Part shown: one piece after another, positions 26,046-37,115 of the stretch
Layout of the letters: each line of letters begins with the position of its first letter
Position numbering within the stretch: position 1 is the stretch's first letter
Source of the DNA: Panulirus ornatus
Taxonomy: Eukaryota; Arthropoda; Malacostraca; Decapoda; Palinuridae
DNA: 64,000 bases
Assembly (NCBI RefSeq): GCF_036320965.1
Contig: NC_092225.1
Coordinates: forward strand, 8,187,002-8,251,001
Direction of reading: 5' to 3'
Notes under the pieces: model-generated
What the model was told of the DNA's origin: nothing
Seen by the model: the letters and a program-made list of their open reading frames with translations, nothing else
Databases searched by the model: none
Translations under genes and position numbers: made by a program

Positions 26046-28021
26046 TTCGAAATGAGCGATGCTTCTCCACATGTTTCGGAATGTTAGGTACGTTTGATAA
26101 TTTCTGTATATCACTAATTACAAAAACCCATCCTAATGCCATAGTCATCCATTTATAGTGTTGAGATGATATTAGAAAGTCATTTCTTTATTAAAACAAG
26201 ACAAACAAGTCTAACTCACTAGTCTGGTGATACTTTACGAAGTATTTGCACCGTACTTATAGTTGGAACAGAACTTTGGATGGAAAACTAAGAAGAGAGT
26301 TGCCACTCATCGTATATAATAGAGTTATAAAGAAAACGATGAGAAAGTGAAAGAACTGATTCATATCCCAGAAAACCTAAACAAATTTTTGATGAGAAAC
26401 ATTTGAATAGGGAGATGAAAATATATAAATGATCAAGATATCATTATTTTGTTTGAGAGATCATCACACTAACCACTACTAATTTTCCTTTGATTACAGA
26501 ATTTTAGATATAAATGAACATAAATCTTCAAAAGATACAAATCTAGATGGAAACATGAACAACTGAACAGACTCGAAGTCGTATATGGCTGTCGTGACCA
26601 TCTTATTCGACAGATGGCTCCTATATAGAATGCAACATCGAAATAATATCAATGATTCATATCAAACTTGATCGAAAGCCTGTCATTAGGCTGAAGTACA
26701 ACTACAATGTTTTGATTCTGAAATACGAAATTTTGATACTTTGCCAGATTTTCTGAGCATTCTTTCACTGTTTTACAATTTCATCATATTCTAAGTTATA
26801 TATTCCTCTTCGTTTCTACAAATATATCAGATATCAAAGCATATTTTACAAACAAAACACAAGATTTTCAATATAGCAGACAGCAGTCAATAGGAATAAA
26901 AAAGTATCTGGCAATAACACTCTAACTGTACTCAATAACTTTCCTGTCTTGTGTAACGTCGCTGTGAACATGAGAACATCAGTTGTACTAATACATAACC
27001 AGATCCAGGAGAGTATATACCAAACCTCTTCATTCTATGTTACAGAACGTAACGTATGGTAAGTATAACGATACTTTCTGTTGACTGTACTTTCTCGAAC
27101 CTTCCCACAGAGTGCCCGAGCTGTGAGTCAGTAATCTAATGATCAAGAACGGGTATCTTAGAATTTTTCTTACCACTTCAATTCAAACCATTATAAAAGC
27201 TTTGAACAAAGTGGGGGACAAAGTTTCCCTATGTTTGTAAAAGATTTCTCCACATAAGTGAAGCAAAGTTTAAGGAAGGAACTTTTGTTAGTCCTTGAGT
27301 GAGACAACTGGGAGCAGATAAAGTGTTTGGCAGAATCATGGAACCTTATAAGATTCAGACCTTGGTAGTTTTTCAATATGGCTTGCCACAATATTATTGG
27401 CGACTAAAGAGCTGAGAATTTTGCTGAGCTGGTGGAGACTGTAGATCCTACGTATCATGAACTTGGCCCTCATATGTGTCTTACGAATCGTTTACTTCAC
27501 ACCCACTAATGATTCTCTACTGATAACCGAACTGATGTCAGTGATGAACATAATGACAGCTGCCACAGGGATGTTACCTGAATGGGAAAGGAGTAATAAT
27601 TGAGAAATGAAATTCGAGTATGACAGCTGACTGCTGCTGGATGCTTCAACAAGATGATTCCATCGCCAATTACTAGAGACAGCCCAGAAAAAGCCATATC
27701 TATGTACGTTCAGTAAACTTTCCTAAATATCTCGTGCACCTTAGAATATCTCGACCAACTGGGTGATGAATGCAAAATGATATAGAAAATCGGATTTTTT
27801 TTGTTAATCTAATTGTAATATGCTACGTCTCTATCACTAAACGTGTTAAAGCAAAACTAAGGGGGAATCGTACCCGGGATTCTCAGAATCATAAAAGAAA
27901 GTAACACCTACTACCATCCAAGACGAAAATAAAACTTAAAACATTTGACTATTGAAACGGGAGAAAATATTATTTGCAAAATCTTAAACCCATTTAAGTT
28001 CCAGGTTAAGCCTCATTACAA
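26046..28021. other. AT-rich intergenic stretch, nothing recognised
   Basis: I found no coding exon, tandem repeat or mobile-element motif. Confidence 0.5.
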
Positions 28022-28065
28022 AGGGGCATAACTCAGGCAAAATCCAAATCAGAGTTATGGATCCC
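28022..28065. repeat. short dispersed repeat, copy 2
   Basis: ggcataactcaggcaaaatc followed by a gagttatggatcc block, matching 12735-12780. It is followed by a T-run at 28078-28091. Confidence 0.6.
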
Positions 28066-28319
28066 ACGTCATTCAATTTTTTTTTTTTTTATGTTGGGAA
28101 ACATATGTATAAAGTTTAATGAATATCTGATATTGTGGTGTCGAACTGTGGCTCCACGATCGACGGGTAGACAACGACCACGATCCCCAAGTGTCTGTAT
28201 AGCTTCCCTTCAGGCAACACAAACATCATGTTTCTCCTGAATTCAGTCTGGATGTTGACCGCACTCCTTACTACCTACTTGCTCTGTGTAAGGAGGGACG
28301 CTTACTCTCGTGGAACCCC

Positions 28320-28690
28320 ACAATGTCCAGATGATGGCAACAGATGTGATAACGCCTGGATGATGAAAGCAGATATGACAAAGACGTATGATGAGAGTAC
28401 AGATGGTAATCGCTGGATGGTGTGGTAACACCCTGATGATGATAGATGTGAGAATGCCTGGATGATGAGGGTAATAGGTATGATAATGCATGGATAATGA
28501 AAACAGGTGTGATGATGCCTGGACGATGAGAGAAGGTAACATTAATGCTCAGAAGACGAGAGCAGGTGTGATAAAACCTGGCTAATGAGAGTAGGTGTAA
28601 TAATGCCTGGATGATAAGAACAGGTGGTGAAGATGTAAGAATGATGACAGCTCGTGACAACACTGCTTGGATGATGAGAAGCAAGTGGTG
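28320..28690. repeat. GATGA-rich degenerate minisatellite, copy 2 (~29-bp units)
   Basis: About a dozen units built from cctggatgatgagagcaggt with tgtgataatg variants. Positions 28550-28640 match 24805-24890 closely, so the two arrays share a recent ancestor. Minus-strand frames rich in His/Ser/Leu/Ile are repeat artefacts. Confidence 0.8.
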
Positions 28691-29206
28691 GTAGTCAGTC
28701 GTCAGTATTAGACTCATAATGAAATAAGTCAAGTACGAGGCAGAATGGCCATTGAGGTTTGGTTCAGCATAGAGTCCGGGAATACACGTACCCGATCAAC
28801 AGTTGCTCACGGATCACTGATGGTCAAAGATTTTATAGAATTTATAGAGTTTAAGGACGAAGGACAATCTGCCATTAGGATATATGTTAAGTAGAAAAGA
28901 AATAAAGTGAACTCGATGCATATGTGGTTCTGAGGCAAGACAAAGACTGCGTTCGTGGACGGGTATAACTGAGTATTCTCCTTATTTTTCAGCAGTTCCT
29001 GAGGCATTTTTTTTGTTTTACCTCAGGGGTGACGATAATGAGGGTATTATACTGTATCATTACGGAAGTGTCACCTATGGCAGTCGTTTACGAGGCCTCG
29101 AGAAGGGGGATGGGGTGCCTGCTGGCCGAGCTCAGCTTGTATCAGCAGTTTGCATTTTAAGAAGGCAATCCTTGTGTTGTTATCAGCGTGGCCAGCTGGG
29201 CACTAC

Positions 29207-29208
<2 letters not shown>

Positions 29209-29238
<30 letters not shown>
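29209..29238. repeat. (CA)n microsatellite
   Basis: A pure CA run of about 30 bp. A second CA run lies at 29428-29453, at the start of the 29.3-37.1 kb array. Confidence 0.95.
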
Positions 29239-29240
<2 letters not shown>

Positions 29241-29608
29241 GCTCCACCTCGGTGCTCTGGCCGAGGGCGGAGCTGCACACGTACACCACACACACCTGCG
29301 GTAAATTAAATGTAGTACGTAAAAATTGTAAAAGACAAACGATGATATGTAAAATTTGGACACTATGACTGTAAAGTCTTCCTTTCGTACAGTGTCACAC
29401 TGCTCTTTAGAAATACTGTACTTAATTACACACACACACACACACACACACACCACATACACATTGTCTTTAAACCACTTATACGTCGACTATGAATAAT
29501 TTTCTTTACATACAAGGCTTAACATCGAAACCTGCGCACGATTTAAGGGAAAAACAATATCAATTAAATGATACTGAATATTGGAAGGAGACATGATTTT
29601 CAAACTAT

Positions 29609-29630
29609 GCAAGCGCTTGCGCATGCGCAT
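29609..29630. repeat. GC palindrome in unit 1
   Basis: GCAAGCGCTTGC (29609-29620) overlaps TGCGCATGCGCA (29618-29629), each a perfect palindrome. The second matches the known NRF-1 recognition pattern (YGCGCAYGCGCR). The matching site in unit 5 is 35836-35858 and in unit 4 is 34444-34453. Units 2 and 3 carry eroded versions. Confidence 0.85.
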
Positions 29631-29834
29631 TCATTATGATTAACCGCCATGGCTGTATGACAACAATAAACTGAACACTTGCACTCACTTTACATTAATA
29701 TTAAAAAAAAAAAGTCGTCTCTGCTCTGATTACTGTTTCACATTTTCTTGTCATCGTGAAACCTTCCCATCTTCTTGGGTTAAACAACAACAAAAAAACA
29801 CCGGTTACCCCACACCCTATCGTATTGTTTTATT

Positions 29835-30265
29835 CAGTCACTGATGCCAACCCTTCCAAGTTGTCCACTCATTTCTCTCAACCCTTTCCGAGTTATCCAT
29901 ATTCTGCTGCCAACCCTTTGGAGTCATCAAACGCAGGACAGCCAACCCTTCGGAGTTATTAACCCACCTCTCAACCCTACAGAGTTTTTTTTTAATAACT
30001 TCTACAAACCCTTACGAGGTGTCATTCTGCTCTTCGCTTTCTGAATCCAATGCTAGAGAGAAATTTCGAAATACCCATTCCACTGCAGTAAACCTTCTTA
30101 AACTATGCAAGCCCACTGCTGCTTACCTTTTGTGTTGTCATTCCTGTTTTCGATATCTTCACAGAGTCTATCCACTGTTGTCAGCCATTCCGAACTCACT
30201 CTCCACTTCTGCCAATGCTTTAAGCTGTCCATATACACTTGACCCGAAACTATTGCGAGAAAAAT
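29835..30265. repeat. internal minisatellite of macrosatellite unit 1
   Basis: Roughly 27-33 bp degenerate repeats of the type caacccttcggagttatcaa plus acccactgct. Corresponding blocks lie at about 31340-31840, 33000-33470, 34660-35070 and 36030-36480 in the other units. Confidence 0.75.
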
Positions 30266-33200
30266 TCCCATAGCTGTACAATTTAATATTTCATGATTCT
30301 TCTCTAATACACATTTGAAACTTTCAGAGTGGAAAGTATGAACGAGAACGGCTTACGGTGAATAGGCGAGTCACAGCAAATTTTCATATAGTGCCTTCCT
30401 CCATCACCTCCATGGCTTGTTCGTATCATATGAAAAGTTTTTTATTTATAACATTTATTTATAACTTTCATTTTCCGACAAGTCTATAACTTCTCATCAC
30501 TTCTCTGTCTTGGAATGCATTAGCACTAGAGTTTATCACACGCTAGTTCCAGTAGCAAGGTCAGACGTGTGAACTGGTACCGCTGCTCAGCGGAATAAAG
30601 ATAACAACAGGTCATAAAAGGCCCTTTAACAATCGAAATTCTTTCACAATTTTAGTGTTTAAAAGCAACTTATTTAGCTCAGGTTGGCTTGTATCCCTCA
30701 TACAAAGATCACGATATTTCCTTATTAGTTTCCATCAATATAAAAAAATGTCTGGAGCCTCCACGAGCGTAAACACAAGATTCTAGGTACGCATACATAA
30801 ACCTGAACGATATCATTCAGTTGATATGCTTATGTGCGAGAAAATATATGTACGTTAAACGTCAAAACAAACATTGTAAAAGACGAACGATGACATGTAA
30901 GAAACTGGGCATCATGCCTTTTTCTCATACAGTACATACTGCTCTTAAGAAATATTGTACTTAATTACACACTCACACGCACATACACATCGTCTTTAAA
31001 CCATATATACACGTCGACTTTAAAATATTTTCTTCTTTATGTTTAAAGTTTAGCATCGAAACTTGCGCACGATTTTAGGGAGAAAAATATCTATCAAATG
31101 AAACTGAACATCGGAAGGATACGTGATTTTGAAACTGCGAATTCGCATTCATAACTAACCACCAATATGACTACAACAAACTGAACATATAGATTATATC
31201 TATATCAAAGAAAAAATAATGTCTATGCTCTTATTGTTTTTTCACATTTTCTTGCCATCGTGAATCATTCCCATTTTCTTATATTAAACAACAAAACACC
31301 AATTACCCTACTCTGTACCGTATTGTTTTATTTAGCCAATAAAATGTACCCTTCTAAGTTGCCAGCTCATGTCTGCCAACCCTTCCCAGGTATCCATATG
31401 CTGCTGCCAACCCTTCGGAGTTATCAAACCCACTGCTGCTGACCCTTTACAGTTATCAAATCCACGTCAGCCAACCCGTACAAGTAATCAAACTTACGGC
31501 AGCCCACCCTTCAGGGATGTTAATCCACCTCTCTCAACCCTACAGAGTTTTGTAATAACTTCTACAAACCCTTCCGACAGTGTCATTGTACTCACTGTTT
31601 GCGTTCTCAGCCCACTGCTAGAGAAAACTTTCGAAATACCCATTCCTTCTGCAGTAAACCTTTAAAGAATATGGAAACCTACTACTGCTAACCTTTCGAG
31701 CTGTAATTCCATTGTATTCAATCCTTTCACAGCGTCTATCCACTGTTGTCAACCCTTCCGAACTCTCTCTCCACTACTACCATTGCTTTAAGTTGTCCAT
31801 ATACACTTGTCCCGAAAGTATTGCAAGAAAGCTTCTCTCAACTGTAATGCAACGATTTAATTTTTCATGATTGTTTTCTAATGCATATTTGAAGCTTTCA
31901 GGGTAAAAAGTATGAACGAGAATGGCTTAAGGTGAATAAGAGAGTCAACAAATTTTCATACAGTATCTTCCTCCGTCACCTTCTCCATGACTTTTTTGTA
32001 TCATAATATGAAAAGTTTTCCTGCTTATAACTTTCACTCCTTAAGACTGATGACAAACATTTTCCCCACAGGTATTTAATATCTCATCACTTCGCTGTCT
32101 TGCAACGTATGAGCACAACAGTTTATCAGCATGAACGCTCATAATCTATCAGACGGTAGCTCTAATTTAGGGCACGTCTCCTATATCTTACCAGTAGAAA
32201 GTCAGAGGACTGAGGTGTGAATCTGTACCGCTGCTTAGCGGGAAAAGACAACAGTTCATAACCGGACGTTTTACAATCGAAGTTCTCCTTTCACAAGCTC
32301 ACCTGCTTAAAAGTAACTTATCTATCTCGGATTGGCTTGCATCTGTCATGCAAAGATCTCGAAATTTCCTTATTGGTTTCCATCTATATAAACAAATGAC
32401 TGGAACCTCAACGAGCGTAAACACAAGATTTGAAGTACGCATATATACACCTAAACGATGTCACTCAGCTAATATGTTGATGAGCGAAAAAATATGTAAG
32501 AAAACAGTAAAAGAACATTGTACAAGATAAACGATGACGTAAAAGATTGGACACCATGCCTGTAAAATCTTCCTCTCGCACAGTACATACTGATCTTTAG
32601 AAATACTGTACTTAATTACACACAAATACAAATAGTCTTTAAACGTTATATACGTTGACTATGAATAATTTCTTCTTTATGGATAAAGTTTAACATCGAA
32701 ACTTACGAATTTATGGAAAAACAATATCAATTGAATGATGCTGAATATTGGAAGGACCCATTATTTTCAAACTGCACATGCGCTTGAGCATGGTATTGAC
32801 AATAACTAACCGCTCTGACTGTAAGACGACTGCAAACTGAACATTTAAATTTGCTTTACAACAATATTAATGAAAAAAATCATGTTTATGCTCATTTCTT
32901 TTTCACGTTTTTTTTTCATCATTGTGAATCATGCCCATTCTCTTGGGTTAAATAACAAAAATACCAATTACCCCTCACCTTAACGCAGTATTTTATTCAA
33001 TCGCTGATGCCAACCCTTCCAAGTTGTCCACTCGCTTCTGCCACCCATTCCGAGTTATCAATATGCTGCTGCCAACCCTTCGGAGTTATCAAACCCAATG
33101 CTGCTAACCCTTCGGAGTAATCAAATATACGGCAGCCAGCCCTTCGAGGTTGTTAACCCACCTCCGTCAACCCTACAGAGTTTTTTCGCATACCCTTCCG

Positions 33201-35835
33201 AGGTGTCATTCTACCCATTTTTCTTCGCGTTCTGAACCCACAGCTAGAGAAAACTTCCGAAATACCTATTCCACTCTAGTAACTTCTTCAAAACTATGGA
33301 ATCCTAATGCTGCTTTCCTTACGAGCAGTCCGCTTATCTTATGTGCAGTCCATCCACTGTTTTCAATATTTCCACGGCGTCTATTTACTGTCGCCAATCC
33401 TTCCGAGCTCTCTCTTTGCTGCTACCATCAGTTTCAGTTGTCAACATACACTTGCCCCGAAACTATTGCGAGAAAGCTTAACTGTACTGCAATGACATAA
33501 TTTTCCATGATCTTTTTTCAAATATACATTTGAAGCTTTCAGAGTAGAAAGCATGAACGAAAACGGCTTAAGGTGAGTAAGCAAGCCACAACAAGGCTTC
33601 ATACAGTGTCTTCCTCCGTCACCTTCTCCATGACTTTTTCTTATCATTATGTGAAAAGTTTTTCTGTTCATAACATTCACTCCTTAAGACAAATGACCAA
33701 CATTTTCCCACAAGACAATAACTCCTCATCACTTCGTTGTCTACAATGTTAATGCATTAGCACTCGAGTTTATGAGCATGAATGCTCGTAATCACTCTCA
33801 CAGACTAGCTCTAATTTAGTGCGTCTCCTGCCTCTTGCTAGAAGCAAGGTCAGGGAAGGACTGACATGTGAACTTGCACCTCTGCTTAGCGGGAAATGAT
33901 AACAACAGGTCATAACCGGACGTTTGACAATGGAACTTAACCTTTCGCAAAATTACTGTTTAAACGTAAACTTATTTAGCTCGGGTTGGCTTTTATCTGT
34001 CATACCAAGATCACAATATTTCTGTATTGGTTTCCATCTACTCAAACAGATGTCTGGAGTCTTCATGAACGTAAACACAAGATTTTAAGTAAGCATACAT
34101 ACACCTGAACGATGTCACTCAGCTGATACGCTAATGTGCGAAACAAAACAAATACGAAAACATTAAAACGAACGTTGTAAAAGGCAAACGATTACGTAAA
34201 GAATTGGACATCATACATGTAAAATCTTCGTCACGTACAGTACGTACTGCTCTTTAGAAACACTGTACTTGATTACACAATGACATACACATTGACTTTA
34301 AACCATATATACGTCGACTATGAATGATTTTCTTCTTTCTGTACAAAATTTAACATCGAAACTTACGCACGAGTTTATGGAAAAACAATATAAATCAAAT
34401 GAAACTGAATATTGGAAGGAAACATTACTTTCAAACTGCGCAAGCGCATGCGCATTTATAATACCCTGCCGCAATTGTTATATGACGACAGTAAACTGAA
34501 CATTTTAATTCACTTTATATGAATACTAAAGAAAAATCATGTCTATGCCCTTATTACTTTTTCACATTTTCTTATCATCGTGAATCATGCCCATTCTCTT
34601 GGGTTTAACAACAAAAATACCAATTACCCCACACGCTATCGTAACACTTTATTCAGTCCAGGTGCCAACCCATCCAAGTTATCCACTTATTTCAGAAGAT
34701 CCATCCGAGTTATCTATATGCTGCTGCTAACCCTTCGGAGTCATTAAACCCACTACTACTAACTCCTCGGAGTTATCAAAGTCACGGCAGCCAACCCTTC
34801 TGAGTAATGAAACCTAAGGCAGTCGTTAGCCTACCTACCTCTCTCAAACCTACAGAGTATTTCAATAACTACTGCATACCCTTCCCAGGTGTCATTCTAC
34901 TCATTCTTTTCGCGTTCTGAACCCACTGCTAGAGAAAACTTCCGAAATACCCATTCCATTGTAGTATCCCTTTCAAAACTGTGCAATCCCAATGTTGCTT
35001 ACCTTCACAGCTGTCCTTCCACTGTTTCCAATCTTTCCATAGTGTCAATGCACAGGAAAAAGCGTGAACAGAAACTGCTTCAAGAAAAGAAGTGAATCAC
35101 AACCAAGCTTCATAGAGTGCCTTCCTCCGTCACCTTCTCCATGTCCTGTTCGTATCATACTATGAAACGTTTTTCATTTCGCTGTCTTTTAACGCATTAG
35201 CACTAGAGTTTATCTGCATGAATGCTCGTAACCTATCACACACTAGCTCTAACTTAATGCACGTCTCCTGCCTCTTTCCAGAAGCAAGGTCAGAGAAAGA
35301 CTGAGGTGTGAACTGTACAGCTGCGTAGCGGGAAAAGATACCAACAAATCATAACCGGCTGTTTGACAATCGACCTTCTCCTTTCACTCGCTTACTGTTT
35401 AAAAGTAAACTTATTTAGCTTAAGATGGCTAGTTTCTGTCAAACCAAGATTATAATATTTGCTTATTTGTTTCCATCTACATGAACAAATGTCTGAAGCC
35501 CCTGCGAACGTAGACACAATATTTTATGTACTCAGCTGATATGCTTATGTGAGAATAAATGTATACGTAAACATTAAAACGAACATTGTAAAAGACAAAC
35601 GATGACATGGAATACATTGGAAACTATACCTGGAAAACTTTCTGTCGAACAGTACATCCTGCTCTTTTGAAATACTGTATCTAATTACATATACATTGTC
35701 TTTAAACCATTTATACGTCGACTATGAATATTTTTTTTCTTTGTATAAAGTTTTACATCGAAACTTGCGCAGGAGTTTATATGAAAAACAATATAATATA
35801 CATGATACTGAATATTAGGAAACGATTTTCAAACA

Positions 35836-35858
35836 GCGCAAGCGCTTGCGCATGCGCA
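35836..35858. repeat. GC palindrome in unit 5
   Basis: A perfect 16-bp palindrome GCGCAAGCGCTTGCGC (35836-35851) overlaps TGCGCATGCGCA (35847-35858). Confidence 0.88.
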
Positions 35859-37115
35859 TTCACAAAAACTAGCCGCCCTGACAATATGACGACGGCAAAT
35901 TGAACATTGTTTATGCTGCTTCTATTGTTTCACATTTTCTTATCATTGTGAATCATACCTATTTTCTTTTTGGTTAAACAACAGAAATATCAGTTACCCC
36001 ACTTCCTATCATAAAGGTATATTCAGTCACTAATGCCAACCCTTCCAAGTAATCCACTCATTTCTGCCAACCCTTCGGAGTTATCAAACCCAATGCTGCT
36101 AACACTTCGGAGTTATGAAAGCCACGCCATCAACCCTTCGGAGTAATCAAATCTACGGCAGCCAGCTCTTTGGGGTTGTTAACCCACTTCCCTTAACCCT
36201 ACAGAGTTTTTTGATAACTACTGCATACCCTTCCGAGGTGTCATTCTAATTTTTTTTCGCGTTCTGAACCCACTGCTGGAGAAAACTCCCGTAATACCCA
36301 TTCCACTGTAGTAACTCTTTCAAAACTATGCAACCCCAATGCTTCTTACCTTACGAGCAGTCCTTCCACTGTTTCCAATCTTTCCACAGTGTTTATCCAT
36401 CGTTGTCAACTCCTCCGAATTCTCTCTCCACTGCTGCCATCGGTTTCACTTGCCCCGAAACTATTGGGAGAAAGCTTCTCTTAACCGTAGTACAATGACA
36501 TAATTTCTTATGATTTTTTCTAATATTTATTTGAAGCTTTCAGAGTAGAAAGCATGAACGAAAACGGCTTAGTGAGTCACAACAAAGCTTCATATAGTGC
36601 CTTCCTCCGTCACCTTCTCCACGACTTCGTACCATCATATGAAAAGTTTTTCCCCTGATAAGTTTCACTACTTAAGACAAATGATGAACATGTATCACAA
36701 GTATATAACTTATCACTTTACTGTGTTGTAATGCATTAGCACTAGAGTTTATCAGCATGCATGCTCATAATCTATCAGACGGTAGCTCTAATCTAGTGCA
36801 AGTCTCCTGCATCTTGCCTGTGACAAGGTCAGAGAAGGACTGAGGTGTGACCTTGTACCGCTGCTTAGCGGGAAAAGATAACAGGTCATAACCGGCCGTT
36901 TCACAATCGAACTTTTCCTTTCGAAGCTTACTGTTGAAGAGTAACTTATTTAACGTGGGTTGGCTTGTATCTGTCATACAAAGATCACAATATTTCCTTA
37001 TTGGCTTCCATCTATATAGACAAATGTCTGGAGCCTCTACGAACGTAAACACAAGATTTGAAATTCGTGTATATACACCTGAACGATGTCAATCAGCTAA
37101 TATGCTTATATGCGA

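Larger units (their letters stand above)
29310..37115. repeat. tandem array of five 1.4-1.65 kb units (macrosatellite-like)
   Basis: An anchor close to gtaaaagacaaacgatgac begins at about 29331, 30878, 32523, 34180 and 35591, giving periods of about 1547, 1645, 1657 and 1411 bp. The fifth unit fades at about 37115. Shared landmarks occur in the same order: an atactgtacttaattacac block, taaaccatatatacgtcgac, aacatcgaaacttgcgcacg, a GC palindrome, an internal caacccttcggagttatc minisatellite, tagagaaaacttccgaaata, a ccgaaactattgcgagaaag block and a tgtaccgctgcttagcggga block. Divergence between units is moderate, with indels. Recurrent short open frames (RENFRNT type) are inherited from the repeat and show no selection I can see. 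Confidence 0.9.

Noticed and set aside
30019..35095. Recurring short frames (REKFRNT / RENFRNT type) in the 29-37 kb array as a possible gene family
   Set aside because: They recur because the DNA unit is tandemly repeated. Frames are broken differently in each unit with no sign of protein-level constraint.
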